A DNA stretch of 64,000 nucleotides from Luteimonas sp. FCS-9 (GTDB taxonomy: Bacteria > Pseudomonadota > Gammaproteobacteria > Xanthomonadales > Xanthomonadaceae). Made by a program: the position numbers and the translations under genes. The notes below the pieces were generated by a model that searched no databases, was not told where the DNA came from, and saw only the letters and a program-made list of their open reading frames with translations. Below, piece after piece: positions 1 to 8,729 of this stretch. How positions within the stretch are numbered: position 1 is the stretch's first letter; each line of letters begins with the position of its first letter. The stretch lies in NCBI RefSeq assembly GCF_001014645.1, contig NZ_LASZ01000003.1:62001-126000 (forward strand), read 5' to 3'.

Positions 1-1518
1 GCGTTCACCGTCGATCGCGACACGCATACGCTCGTGGGCGTGTTCCGCGATGCCGCGACGCCGATCCTGTGGATCGCGCCGGACGTCGCCCAGGACGCGC
101 TGCCGCGCTGGTCGCCCGACGGCCGCCAGCTGCTGTTCGCGCGCCGGCAGACCGCCGACGGCGCGCCGCGCAGCTTCGTGCCGCGGCCGTGGTCGATCTG
201 GGTCGCCGATGCGGGCACCGGCGAGGCGCAGCGCCGCTGGTCGAGCGGCGAGAGCCTGCGCGATTCGCTGCCCGGCGGCCTGCCGGCGCTGTTCGACTGG
301 GCGGCCGACGGCCGCATCGTGTTCCTGTCCTACCAGGACGGCTGGATGCATCTCTACGCGCTGGCGCCGGGCAGCGACACGCCCGCGCTGCTGACGCCCG
401 GCGCGTTCCAGGTCGAACAGGCGGTGCTCTCGGACGATCGCCGCAGCATCGTCTACAGCGCCAATGCCGGCGACGACCCGGACGACATCGACCGCCGCCA
501 CCTGTTCCGCGTGGCCGTCGACGGCGGGGCGCCGCAGGCGCTGACCGCCGGTGCCGGCTCGGAGTGGTCGCCTGCATCGACGCCTTCCGGCGCATTGCTG
601 TTCTTGTCGGCGACCGCGCAGCGTCCGCCGTTGCCCGCCCAGCGCGCGCCCGACGGCGGCATCCGGCTGCTGGCCGCGCCGACGCCCGGCTACCCGGTCG
701 ATCGGCTGGTCGTGCCGCGACGCGTCGAATTCGACGCGCAGGACGGCACGCGGGTACGCGGGCAGCTGTTCGAACCGCACGCGGGCACGGCCCGGCGTCC
801 GGCAGTCGTGTTCGCGCACGGCGGGCCGCAGCGGCAGATGCTGCTGACCTGGCACTACGGCACGTACTACGCCAATACCTACGCGCTCAACCAGTACCTG
901 GCCAGCCAGGGCTTCGTGGTACTGGCGGTCAACTACCGGCTCGGGCCGTTCTACGGTCACGACTTCCACTTTCCCGCCGACGCGGGCGTGGCCGGTGGCG
1001 CCGAGTACCGCGACATCCGCGCGGCGGGCCGCTTCCTGCAGGGGCTCGACGGCGTCGACCCGCAGCGCATCGGCATCTACGGCGGCTCCTACGGCGGCTA
1101 CCTGACCGCGATGGCGCTGGCGCACGATTCGGACCTGTTCGCCGCCGGCGTCGACGTGCACGGCGTGCACGACTGGACCGCGGACGAGTACGCGGCGATC
1201 TTCGACCGCCGGCACCACGCGGATGCGGACGCGGCCGAGCGCGCGCGACAGATCGCCTGGCGCGCCTCGCCGATCTCCGCCGTGCAGGGCTGGCGTTCGC
1301 CGGGGCTGCTGATCCACGGCGACGACGACCGCAACGTGCACTTCGGCCAGACCGTCGACATGGTCCACCGCCTGCGCGCGCTCGGCGCGCCGCACGAAAC
1401 GCTGGTCGTCGTCGACGACACCCACCACATGATGCGCTACGCCAACGAGCTGCGGGTCAACGCCGCGATCGCCGGCTTCCTGCAGCGGCACCTGCAGGCG
1501 CCGCGCCCGCAGGACTGA
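1..1518 (+). CDS. S9 family serine peptidase (prolyl oligopeptidase type), 5'-truncated by window edge
   Basis: The reading frame is open from base 1, so the N-terminus lies outside the window; about 505 residues are visible. The first ~230 residues hold repeated WSPDG-like and DWAADGR-like blades typical of the beta-propeller of S9 peptidases. The C-terminal ~270 residues are an alpha/beta hydrolase. Visible elements are the oxyanion-side HGGP, the nucleophile in GGSYGGY (about base 1080), an Asp in HGDDDRNV and a His in DDTHHMM. The family cleaves short peptides, often after proline or as dipeptidyl or acylaminoacyl peptidases; the exact specificity cannot be read here. Location (periplasm or cytosol) is unknown because the start is missing. 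A serine hydrolase follows after 35 bases on the same strand, so the two may be co-transcribed. Confidence 0.9.
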   Translation, partial: AFTVDRDTHTLVGVFRDAATPILWIAPDVAQDALPRWSPDGRQLLFARRQTADGAPRSFVPRPWSIWVADAGTGEAQRRWSSGESLRDSLPGGLPALFDWAADGRIVFLSYQDGWMHLYALAPGSDTPALLTPGAFQVEQAVLSDDRRSIVYSANAGDDPDDIDRRHLFRVAVDGGAPQALTAGAGSEWSPASTPSGALLFLSATAQRPPLPAQRAPDGGIRLLAAPTPGYPVDRLVVPRRVEFDAQDGTRVRGQLFEPHAGTARRPAVVFAHGGPQRQMLLTWHYGTYYANTYALNQYLASQGFVVLAVNYRLGPFYGHDFHFPADAGVAGGAEYRDIRAAGRFLQGLDGVDPQRIGIYGGSYGGYLTAMALAHDSDLFAAGVDVHGVHDWTADEYAAIFDRRHHADADAAERARQIAWRASPISAVQGWRSPGLLIHGDDDRNVHFGQTVDMVHRLRALGAPHETLVVVDDTHHMMRYANELRVNAAIAGFLQRHLQAPRPQD

Positions 1519-1553
1519 CCGCCACCTTTCTTCCCGTCCCAGGATCCGTTCCG

Positions 1554-2717
1554 ATGCGTCGATTCCCCGCCGTCTCCCACGCCCGCCTGTGCACCGCCAG
1601 CCTGCTGCTGGGCCTGTTGCTGGCCGCCGCACCCGCCTGGGCGCTCGACACGACCCGCCTGCAGGCGCAGCTCGAAGCGCTGCGCGAGGCGGCGCACGCG
1701 CCCGGCGCGACCGCCGCGATCATGGCGAACGGCGAACTGGTCTATTCGGGCGGCATCGGCGCGGCCGACGCAGAGAACGCGGTACCGGCCACCGGCGACA
1801 GCGTGCACAACATCGGCTCGGTGTCGAAGGTCGTCGCAGTGATCGCGGTGATGCAACTGGTGGAGGCGGGCAGGATCGACCTCGACGCCGAGATCCAGAC
1901 CTACGCGCCGTGGTTCCCGCGCAAGCAGGCGCCGATCACCGTGCGCCAGATCCTGACCCACACCTCGGGCATCCGCCATTACCGGCCCGGCGAGTTCGGC
2001 GAGGGCGACGTGCTGCGCTTCCAGCAGTTCGACAGTATCGAGGCCGGCTCGCGGCGCTGGATGGACGAGCCACTGCTGTCCGATCCGGGCAAGCACTGGA
2101 ACTACTCCACGTTCGCCACCAACCTGCTGCAGGCCGCGATCGAGCAGGCCAGCGGCCAGGACATGGAGACCTACATGCGCGAGCGCATCTGGGCGCCGTC
2201 GGCGATGGCCGATACCCAGTTCGACGTGCCGGCGCGGATCGTGCCGCGCCGCGGCCGCGGCTACGAATGGGACGCCGCGCGCGGCGTGCTCGAGAACACG
2301 GTGCAGGAGAACGTCAGCTACAAGTACGTCGGCGGCGGCATCCTGGCCAGCGACGTGGACATGGTGCGCATGGGACACGCGCTCAATGCCGGCCGGCTGC
2401 TCGGCGCCGAGGCGATCGCCGAGATGTACCGCCCGCAGCTCGACGCCGCGGTGACGCTGCTGCCGCCGCCCCCGGGCAAGGCGCCCTCGCGCGACGCGGT
2501 GCCGGTGCAGGGGCTGATCTGGCGCCAGCAGCAGGACGCGGCCGGACGCACGTACTACGCGCACAGCGGCAGCGTGAAGGGCACCTACTCGTACCTGGCG
2601 AACTGGCCCGAGGCCGACGTCGTGGTCGCGCTGCACGTCAACGCGCGCGGCGGCGACGCCGACCTGCGCGCGGCGGCCGAAGCGCTCGCGGGCGAGGTGC
2701 TGCCGGCGGCGAAGTGA
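1554..2717 (+). CDS. Secreted serine hydrolase, class C beta-lactamase / D-alanyl-D-alanine carboxypeptidase fold
   Basis: The 387-residue protein has a clear signal peptide (hydrophobic LLLGLLLAAAP, cleavage after AWA near residue 30). The SxxK catalytic motif is SVSK at residues 89-92. The second motif is Y184-S-T, where the family usually has YxN. A C-terminal HSGSVKG provides the third element. Such proteins hydrolyse D-amino acid peptides, esters or beta-lactams in the periplasm; many are not true beta-lactamases, so no resistance role is claimed. The ATG is preceded by AGGA at 1541-1544. It follows the S9 peptidase by 35 bases and both concern peptide hydrolysis. The Thr in place of Asn in the second motif is a mild departure from the family. 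Confidence 0.85.
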   Translation: MRRFPAVSHARLCTASLLLGLLLAAAPAWALDTTRLQAQLEALREAAHAPGATAAIMANGELVYSGGIGAADAENAVPATGDSVHNIGSVSKVVAVIAVMQLVEAGRIDLDAEIQTYAPWFPRKQAPITVRQILTHTSGIRHYRPGEFGEGDVLRFQQFDSIEAGSRRWMDEPLLSDPGKHWNYSTFATNLLQAAIEQASGQDMETYMRERIWAPSAMADTQFDVPARIVPRRGRGYEWDAARGVLENTVQENVSYKYVGGGILASDVDMVRMGHALNAGRLLGAEAIAEMYRPQLDAAVTLLPPPPGKAPSRDAVPVQGLIWRQQQDAAGRTYYAHSGSVKGTYSYLANWPEADVVVALHVNARGGDADLRAAAEALAGEVLPAAK

Positions 2718-2781
2718 GCCGTAGCGCGCGAGGACGGCGCGATGCAACGGCCTGCGCGCCGGTCGCGGAAGCACCGGTGCG

Positions 2782-3867
2782 TCAGGTCAGCAGGCGCACC
2801 AGCTGCGCGCGGTTCTCGACGTCGAGCTTGCGGTAGATCGCGCTGATCTGGCTCTCGATGGTCTTGGGCGAACGGCTCAGGCGTGCGGCGATGTCGGCGT
2901 TGCGCAACCCGTCGGCGATCAGCGCCGCGACCCGGCGCTCGCTCGGCGACAGCCGCTGCAGCAACGGCAGCGCATGCGCGGCCGGCGCCTCGGCCGCGGC
3001 GTCCGGCGCGAAGGTCAGGATGTGGTGCGCGCGGAACGACGACAGCGCCAGCGGCGCGCTGACCTCGACGCGCATCCGCAGGCCGCGGCGCGGATGCGCC
3101 AGCGCCACCATGCGGCTCTCGCCCAGCGCGTCGTCCGGCCAGGCGCCGGGCGTGCGCATCGCCTGTCGCAGGCCGTGCTCGACGGCCTCGGGCAGTCGCC
3201 GCCCGGGCGCCGCATCGCTCCAGCGCTGGCAGATGCGCCTTGCCTCGCTCGACAGGTACAGCGGCGTCAGCCGTTCGTCGACGACCGCGGTCGCCAGCGG
3301 CAGCCGGTGCAGCAGCGCCTCGAACGCGCGGTGGCGCACGCGCTCGGATTCCAGTGCGCGGACGCGCTGCAGGCCGGCGTCGAGCACCGGGTGCAGGTCG
3401 CCGAGGAACGCGAGTTCCGCATCCGACAGGCGGGTGTGTTCGGCACGGATGCGGATGCTCAGCACCGCGTCCAGCCGGTCGCCGTTCCAGAAGGCCAGGT
3501 GGATGAACTCGCGCCAGCCCGGCGCGGGATTCTGCGCGCGCAGGCGCGCGGCGGCCAGTTCGTCCTGCGAGGCGATCTGCGAGAACGTGTACCAGCGCAC
3601 CTGCGGGTTCGCCGCCAGGTACGGCGCCGAGACCGCCAGGCTCGTCACCGGCGGCGCGTGGTCCTGCGTCCCGGCGATGAAGTGGCGGCCCTGCTGCGGC
3701 TCGTAGCCGTCGATGTCGAACATCAGGCTGCACGAGTGGCAAGGCAGCACCTTGGTCACCAGCGCCGCGCAGGCCTGCCACAGCGCGCCCATGTCGAGCG
3801 CGCGCATCAGCGCCCCGCTGGCGACGGCGGCGGGCGAGGACGGGCGGACCGGATCGAGGATCAGCAT
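2782..3867 (-). CDS. LuxR-type helix-turn-helix transcriptional regulator
   Basis: The 361-residue protein ends with a typical LuxR/GerE HTH (LSPSERRVAALIADGL, then NADIAARLSRSPKTIESQ) in its last ~60 residues. The N-terminal ~180 residues contain a loosely GAF-like sensory region (ALWQACAALVTKVLPCHSCS). No receiver-domain aspartate or autoinducer-binding signature is evident, so the signal is unknown. I chose the ATG at 3867; an in-frame GTG at 3927 would add 20 residues, and neither has a convincing ribosome binding site. The gene diverges from the dgcN-dgcA pair across ~220 bases. That makes those genes plausible targets, but this is inference from position only. Confidence 0.8.
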   Translation of the reverse strand: MLILDPVRPSSPAAVASGALMRALDMGALWQACAALVTKVLPCHSCSLMFDIDGYEPQQGRHFIAGTQDHAPPVTSLAVSAPYLAANPQVRWYTFSQIASQDELAAARLRAQNPAPGWREFIHLAFWNGDRLDAVLSIRIRAEHTRLSDAELAFLGDLHPVLDAGLQRVRALESERVRHRAFEALLHRLPLATAVVDERLTPLYLSSEARRICQRWSDAAPGRRLPEAVEHGLRQAMRTPGAWPDDALGESRMVALAHPRRGLRMRVEVSAPLALSSFRAHHILTFAPDAAAEAPAAHALPLLQRLSPSERRVAALIADGLRNADIAARLSRSPKTIESQISAIYRKLDVENRAQLVRLLT

Positions 3868-4088
3868 GGGCGTGCCGGATGAGGAAACGAGGAGACGGTC
3901 GCGTCCTGCGGCAGGTTGACGCAGCACCGGCTGCGCAATCCCGTTCTAGCACCGGTCACGGCGATGTGACAAGCGTGTGAATCGGCGTGCAGGCGCAGAA
4001 TCCGGGTTTCTCCCGATACCCGGCGCACGGTACGCGTGCTGCAATCGTCGTTCTCGCAGAACCGGACGACGCCGTGACGGAGCAGTGG

Positions 4089-5150
4089 ATGGAAGGAACG
4101 ACCGGTGCGCCGGCCGCCGACGACAGTGGCGCAGCGCCGGTCCGCAGCGTGCGGCTGCGCGCGCCCTATCTGCTGTTCCTCGGCGAGGAGGCCTCGCCGC
4201 TGAAGGCCAAGACCGCCTTCGGCCTGCGCGACTGGGCGCCCGAGCGCTGTCTGGCGCAGCTGCGCATGCCAGGTTGCGGCGTGGACCTCGGACTTCCGGA
4301 CCTGGCACCGCGCGCCGCCGCGCAGGCCGGCGCACGCGCGCTGGTGATCGGCGTGACGCCGCCGGGCGGGCGCATCCAGACCGGCTGGACGGCGGTGCTG
4401 CGCGAGGCCGTCGAGGCCGGGCTGGACATCGTCAGCGGGCTGCACACGCCGCTGGAGTCGGTGCCCGGGCTGGCGGAGGCGGCGCGCGCGGCCGGCGTCG
4501 CGCTGGTCGACGTGCGCCGCCCGCCCGACGACCTGCCGCGCGCGACCGGTCGCCGCCGCAGCGGCCGCCGCGTGCTCGCCGTCGGTACCGACTGCGCGCT
4601 CGGCAAGAAGTACACCGCGCTGGCGCTGGCACGCGCGATGCGCGGCGCCGGCGTCGATGCCGACTTCCGCGCGACCGGCCAGACCGGCGTGATGATCGCC
4701 GGACGCGGCATCGCCATCGACGCGGTGGTCGCCGACTTCATCGCCGGCGCGGCCGAGTGCATCGCGCCTGCCGCCGCGCCCGAGCACTGGGACGTCATCG
4801 AGGGGCAGGGGTCGCTGTTCCATCCCGCCTATGCCGGCGTCACGCTCGGCCTGCTGCACGGCGCCCAGGCCGATGCGCTGGTGCTGTGCCACGATCCGGT
4901 GCGCCGGCACCTCGTCAGCTGGCCGGACTACCCGGTGCGCGGCCTGCGCGACGCGGCCGGGCCCTATGTCGAGGCCGCGCGGCTCACCAACCCGGGCGCG
5001 CGCATCGCCGCGGTCAGCCTCAACACCTCGGCGCTGGCCGAGGCCGACGCGCTGCAGGCGCTCGACGATGCCGCGCGCACGCTGGGCGTGCCGGCCTTCG
5101 ACCCATTGCGCACCCCGGCCGACCGCGTGGTCGCCTCGATCCTGTCATGA
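4089..5150 (+). CDS. dgcN: DUF1611 family protein, probable D-glutamate N-acetyltransferase DgcN
   Basis: The 353-residue protein matches the DUF1611 family: an N-terminal Rossmann-like half and a C-terminal P-loop half with GTDCALGKKYT at residues 166-176. In marine bacteria DgcN acetylates D-glutamate to N-acetyl-D-glutamate, and the partner DgcA racemises it. The next gene here is that partner and overlaps by ATGA (5147-5150), which strongly supports the assignment. The ATG at 4089 is chosen because GGAG lies at 4079-4082, six bases upstream; a GTG at 3987 would add 34 low-complexity residues without a ribosome binding site. Older annotations call this family an NAD-dependent epimerase/dehydratase or an EBNA-1-like protein. 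Acetyl donor use is inferred from the family, not visible. Confidence 0.75.
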   Translation: MEGTTGAPAADDSGAAPVRSVRLRAPYLLFLGEEASPLKAKTAFGLRDWAPERCLAQLRMPGCGVDLGLPDLAPRAAAQAGARALVIGVTPPGGRIQTGWTAVLREAVEAGLDIVSGLHTPLESVPGLAEAARAAGVALVDVRRPPDDLPRATGRRRSGRRVLAVGTDCALGKKYTALALARAMRGAGVDADFRATGQTGVMIAGRGIAIDAVVADFIAGAAECIAPAAAPEHWDVIEGQGSLFHPAYAGVTLGLLHGAQADALVLCHDPVRRHLVSWPDYPVRGLRDAAGPYVEAARLTNPGARIAAVSLNTSALAEADALQALDDAARTLGVPAFDPLRTPADRVVASILS

Positions 5151-6136
5151 GCCGGCGCGTGCTGCGGGTGCGGCCGCATGCGTGGCCGCTGAAGGAGCCG
5201 TTCGCGATCGCGCGCGGCGTGCGCAACGAGGCCGCGGTGATCGTCGTCGAGATCGCCGAGGGCGCGTGCGTCGGCCGCGGCGAGGCCGGCGGCGTCGCCT
5301 ATCGCGGCGAGACCCCGGCCTCGATGGCGCTGCAGATCGAATCGGTCCGAACCGCGATCGAGGCCGGTGCCGGGCGCGAGGCCCTGTGCGCGCTGCTGCC
5401 CGCGGGCGGCGCCCGGCATGCGCTCGATGCCGCGCTGTGGGACCTGGAGGCCAAGCGCTGCGGCGTTCCCGCGTGGCGGCTTGCCGGGGTGAGGCAGTGG
5501 CGGCCCGTGGCCTCGGCGGTGACGATCGGCATTCGTCCGCCCGAGGCCTGCGAACAGGCCGCGCGTGGTTATGCGGGGTTTCCGTGGATCAAGCTCAAGG
5601 TCGGCCGCGACGCGCCAGTCGAGGCGGTGGCCGCGGTCCGCCGGGGCGCGCCGCGTGCGCGGCTGATCGTCGACGCCAACCAGGCCTGGACGCGCGCGGA
5701 GTTGCGCACGCATGCGCGCGCGATGCGACCGTACGGCGTGGACCTGATCGAGCAGCCGCTGCCCGCCGGCGAGGACGCCGCGCTCGCGCCAGGCGACGCG
5801 GCCGGCATCGCGCTGTGCGCCGACGAATCGCTGTCGACGGCCGACGACCTGCCGGGCCTCGTCGGCCGCTACCGCTACGTCAACATCAAGCTCGACAAGG
5901 TCGGCGGGCTGACCGCCGCGCTCGCGCTGGCCGCCGCCGCGAAAGCGCATGGCTTCGCGCTGATGGTCGGCTGCATGCTCGGCGGCTCGGTCTCGGTCGC
6001 GCCGGCGATGGTCCTCGCTCAGCAATGCGCGGTCTGCGATCTCGACGCCCCCTGGCTGCAGGCCGACGACTGGCCCGACGCGATCGCCTGGCGCGACGGC
6101 ACGATGTACCTGCCGGTCCCGGCGCTGTGGGGCTGA
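5147..6136 (+). CDS. dgcA: Enolase-superfamily epimerase, probable N-acetyl-D-glutamate racemase DgcA
   Basis: The 329-residue protein is in the dipeptide epimerase / muconate lactonizing subgroup of the enolase superfamily. Catalytic features visible are K149-L-K151, metal ligands D176 (VDAN), E202 (IEQP) and D226 (ADES), and K248/K251 in NIKLDK. The two-lysine arrangement supports 1,1-proton transfer, that is racemisation or epimerisation. Start and stop overlap dgcN (ATGA), implying translational coupling. The pair would convert D-Glu to N-acetyl-D-Glu and then N-acetyl-L-Glu for assimilation. The alternative is an L-Ala-D/L-Glu epimerase acting on murein peptides; the dgcN partner favours the first reading. 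Confidence 0.78.
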   Translation: MSRRVLRVRPHAWPLKEPFAIARGVRNEAAVIVVEIAEGACVGRGEAGGVAYRGETPASMALQIESVRTAIEAGAGREALCALLPAGGARHALDAALWDLEAKRCGVPAWRLAGVRQWRPVASAVTIGIRPPEACEQAARGYAGFPWIKLKVGRDAPVEAVAAVRRGAPRARLIVDANQAWTRAELRTHARAMRPYGVDLIEQPLPAGEDAALAPGDAAGIALCADESLSTADDLPGLVGRYRYVNIKLDKVGGLTAALALAAAAKAHGFALMVGCMLGGSVSVAPAMVLAQQCAVCDLDAPWLQADDWPDAIAWRDGTMYLPVPALWG

Positions 6137-6167
6137 GTGCGGAACGCATCGCCGGTCGCCGCCGCGC

Positions 6168-8543
6168 TCAGCCGTCGGGTTCGAGGTCCGTGCCCCCCGG
6201 CGGACGGACGCCCAGCAGGTGTTCGACGAAGTGGTCCCACAACCGGAGCGTGTAGTAGCGATCGGTGCGGAAGAAGTCGTGGCCCCGGTTGGGCAGGTAC
6301 AGCAGGTCGAAGCGCTTGTTCGCGCGGACCAGCGCGTCGGCCAGCTGGAGCGTCAGCGCGGGGTAGGCGCTCTCGTCCAGGTCGCCGTAGGCCAGGAGCA
6401 GGCGGCCGCGCAGCCGCGGCGCCAGGTGGGCATTGTCCAGGTCGCGATAGAGGTCGGGGACCGACTGCGGCGTGGGCCGCGTCGTGGCGCCATCGCCGTA
6501 GTCGGGCAGCCCGAGCAGGTGCTCCATGCCGTAGAGGCCCTGGTAGTTGTGCGGCCCGGCCGAGGACGCCGCGACCTTGAAGAAGTCGGGGCGGGCGAGC
6601 AGCGAGCGTGCCGCGACGTAGCCGCCGAAGGAATGTCCGTAGACGCCGACGCGGTCGAGGTCGAAGCCCCCCAGGCGCGCCGCGAGCTGGCGGATCACCG
6701 CAACGTGGTCCTCGATCGCGGGCCCGACGAAGTCGCCGTAGCCGACGTCGGCGAAGGCGCGCGACCGGCCGCGGGTGCCGCGCGCGTCGATGGTGACCAC
6801 GACGAAGCCGAGCTCGGCCAGGCTCGCGCGCGAGACCGGGTTGAACGTCGAGACGGCCTCGGCGTAGCTGCGCGGCGCGTTGAGCGTCCAGGGTCCGCCG
6901 TAGGTCGCGTGGATCACCGGGTGGCGGTCCTGCGGCGAGAAGTCCGGTGGCAGCCAGACCGTGGCGAACAGCTCGGTCCGGCCGTCCGCGGCGAGCGCGG
7001 AGAGGCGACGCGGCGGCCGCCAGCCTGCTGCATCGAGCGCGCGGGTGTCCGCGGTCTCGAGCGGCATGAGGATCCGCCCGTCGTCGGCCGCGCGCAGGAC
7101 CGTCACCGGCGGGGCGTCGACGGTGGACCAGCTGTCGACGAAGACCGAGCGGTCGGGCGAGAACGCTCTCCGCGGCGGGGCTGGCGGCAGCAGCGTGGCG
7201 AACGGCGGTGGGATGTCGTGTTCGGCGTTCTCGGGCGTCAGCAGCAGGGGCTCGCCGCCGTCCAGCGAGACGCGATACAGGTGGCGGTAGTAGGGATCGC
7301 GCCCCGGCTCGCGGCCGCTGGCGGTGAAGAACACCTGCCGGCGCTGCGGGTCGACCTCGATCACGTCGCGGACCGTCCACGCGCCCTGCGTCAGCGCACG
7401 CATGTGCCGTCCGCTGCGCAGGTCGTACAGATGCAGGTGGCCCCAGCCGTCGCGCTCGGAGAACCAGATCGCCTCGCCGCTGTCCTCGAGCACGCGGACG
7501 TTGGGCGGCATGAACGGCATGCCGTGTGGCAGCAGGCTGGTCCGCGCGGCGGTTTCCTCGACGATGCGGCGGGTGCGGCCCTCGGCGACGTCGATCTCCA
7601 CCAGCGCCATCGCCTTCCATCCCGGCGTGTGTGCGATCCGCCAGGTCCTGCGCGCATCCCGGGACCAGCCCAGGTCGGCGTCGTGCAGGCGCCATCCCTC
7701 GCCCAGGTCGATCACGCGCTTGCGGCCGCTGTCGACATCGATGGCGAAGACCTCCTGCGGCGGCGGGGGCTCGCCGAGCAGCGACAGGCGTGGCGCATGC
7801 AGCTTCGGGCGCCAGCTGCCGTCCCGCGGGACGGATTCGAGGAAGGGGTAGGGCGCCACCGCGCGTTCGTCGAGCCGAGTACCGAACAGGCGGCTGCCGT
7901 CCGGCGCCCATGCCACGCCGACCGGTGCGGGCGTCGCCGGCGACGCGGCCAGCACGCGTTGCGAGGCGTCGGGCAGTTTTCCGTAGGCATGGTGCGCGGC
8001 GCCGTCGACAGTCAGCCGGCGGGTGCCGTCCGCCTCCCGCAGCGCCAGGTCGTGACCGGCGACGGACAGGGCACGTGTGCCCGAAGGAGATGCGAGCATC
8101 CCGGCCGTGGGCGCGGCCTGCATGGTGCAGCGCGGCACGTCGAGCCGGCAGTCGCCGATGCGCCCGTCGGCGAGACGGACCTGGACCCGCTGCTCGGCCG
8201 GCAGGATCGCGACGACGTCGACCGCGGCCGCAGGGCTGGCCGCGTCCGCGAGCGCGGCCTCGAGCGCTCCGCTATCGAACGCCGGCGACGACGTGCGCGC
8301 GTCGGGATCGACGATGCGGTACTCGGCCCGGCCGTCCGCGTCGCGCCGGTACCAGAAGCGGTGGCCGTCGTCGAACCAGTGGGCCTCGACCGCGCCGTTG
8401 CGGACCGCGGTCGACAGCGTCGCATCCAGCACCCGGGCGGCCCGGGCGTAGTCGGCCGCGGTCAACCGGGTCGCCTGTCCGTCGGCGAGGGGCGGCGCGA
8501 GCAGCAGCGCGAGCGCTGCGAGCGACGGGGCGATTGGCGGCAT
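6168..8543 (-). CDS. Secreted S9B dipeptidyl peptidase IV-like serine peptidase
   Basis: The 791-residue protein has a signal peptide (ALALLLAPPLADGQA), a DPP-IV N-terminal beta-propeller (~residues 100-520) and a C-terminal hydrolase domain. The nucleophile is in GHSFGGY, the acid in YGDLDES and the base in NRGHDFF. The family removes X-Pro or X-Ala dipeptides from peptides in the periplasm or outside the cell. The ATG at 8543 is preceded by AAGGAG with an 11-base spacer; a longer frame starting at 8819 was rejected because its first 92 residues are arginine/proline-rich noise and overlap the divergent gene. It converges on dgcA with a 31-base gap. Specificity at P1 cannot be decided from sequence alone. 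Confidence 0.88.
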   Translation of the reverse strand: MPPIAPSLAALALLLAPPLADGQATRLTAADYARAARVLDATLSTAVRNGAVEAHWFDDGHRFWYRRDADGRAEYRIVDPDARTSSPAFDSGALEAALADAASPAAAVDVVAILPAEQRVQVRLADGRIGDCRLDVPRCTMQAAPTAGMLASPSGTRALSVAGHDLALREADGTRRLTVDGAAHHAYGKLPDASQRVLAASPATPAPVGVAWAPDGSRLFGTRLDERAVAPYPFLESVPRDGSWRPKLHAPRLSLLGEPPPPQEVFAIDVDSGRKRVIDLGEGWRLHDADLGWSRDARRTWRIAHTPGWKAMALVEIDVAEGRTRRIVEETAARTSLLPHGMPFMPPNVRVLEDSGEAIWFSERDGWGHLHLYDLRSGRHMRALTQGAWTVRDVIEVDPQRRQVFFTASGREPGRDPYYRHLYRVSLDGGEPLLLTPENAEHDIPPPFATLLPPAPPRRAFSPDRSVFVDSWSTVDAPPVTVLRAADDGRILMPLETADTRALDAAGWRPPRRLSALAADGRTELFATVWLPPDFSPQDRHPVIHATYGGPWTLNAPRSYAEAVSTFNPVSRASLAELGFVVVTIDARGTRGRSRAFADVGYGDFVGPAIEDHVAVIRQLAARLGGFDLDRVGVYGHSFGGYVAARSLLARPDFFKVAASSAGPHNYQGLYGMEHLLGLPDYGDGATTRPTPQSVPDLYRDLDNAHLAPRLRGRLLLAYGDLDESAYPALTLQLADALVRANKRFDLLYLPNRGHDFFRTDRYYTLRLWDHFVEHLLGVRPPGGTDLEPDG

Positions 8544-8714
8544 GGCGGTCGGATCTCCTTGTCGCGATGCCGGACCGGCGAACGCCGCGCCCGGGGACCG
8601 TGGCCGAGTATAGGAGCGGCGTCCGCGCGGCCGATGCCGGTTGCCCGCATCCGCACCCGGCGTCCCACGCACGGCCTTCACCGGCGCGGGCCTACGGTCG
8701 GCTCGACGGGTTCG

Positions 8715-8729
8715 AGGAGGGCGGCTTTG
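8715..8729 (+). promoter_or_regulatory. Ribosome binding site deciding a TTG start
   Basis: AGGAGG at 8715-8720 is followed after six bases by TTG at 8727-8729, in frame with the GGDEF gene. This is a near-perfect Shine-Dalgarno arrangement. Downstream GTG candidates at 8811 and 8823 lack one and would cut into the N-terminal arm before the first membrane helix. Confidence 0.7.

Noticed and set aside
69-1553. Upstream extension of the beta-lactamase-fold gene
   Set aside because: It is a shadow of the S9 peptidase in another frame and would bury the clear signal peptide.
6219-8726. Long in-frame extension upstream of the GGDEF gene (total 1374 residues)
   Set aside because: The extension is antisense to the DPP-IV-like gene and is low-complexity; the AGGAGG-TTG signal at 8715-8729 explains the real start.
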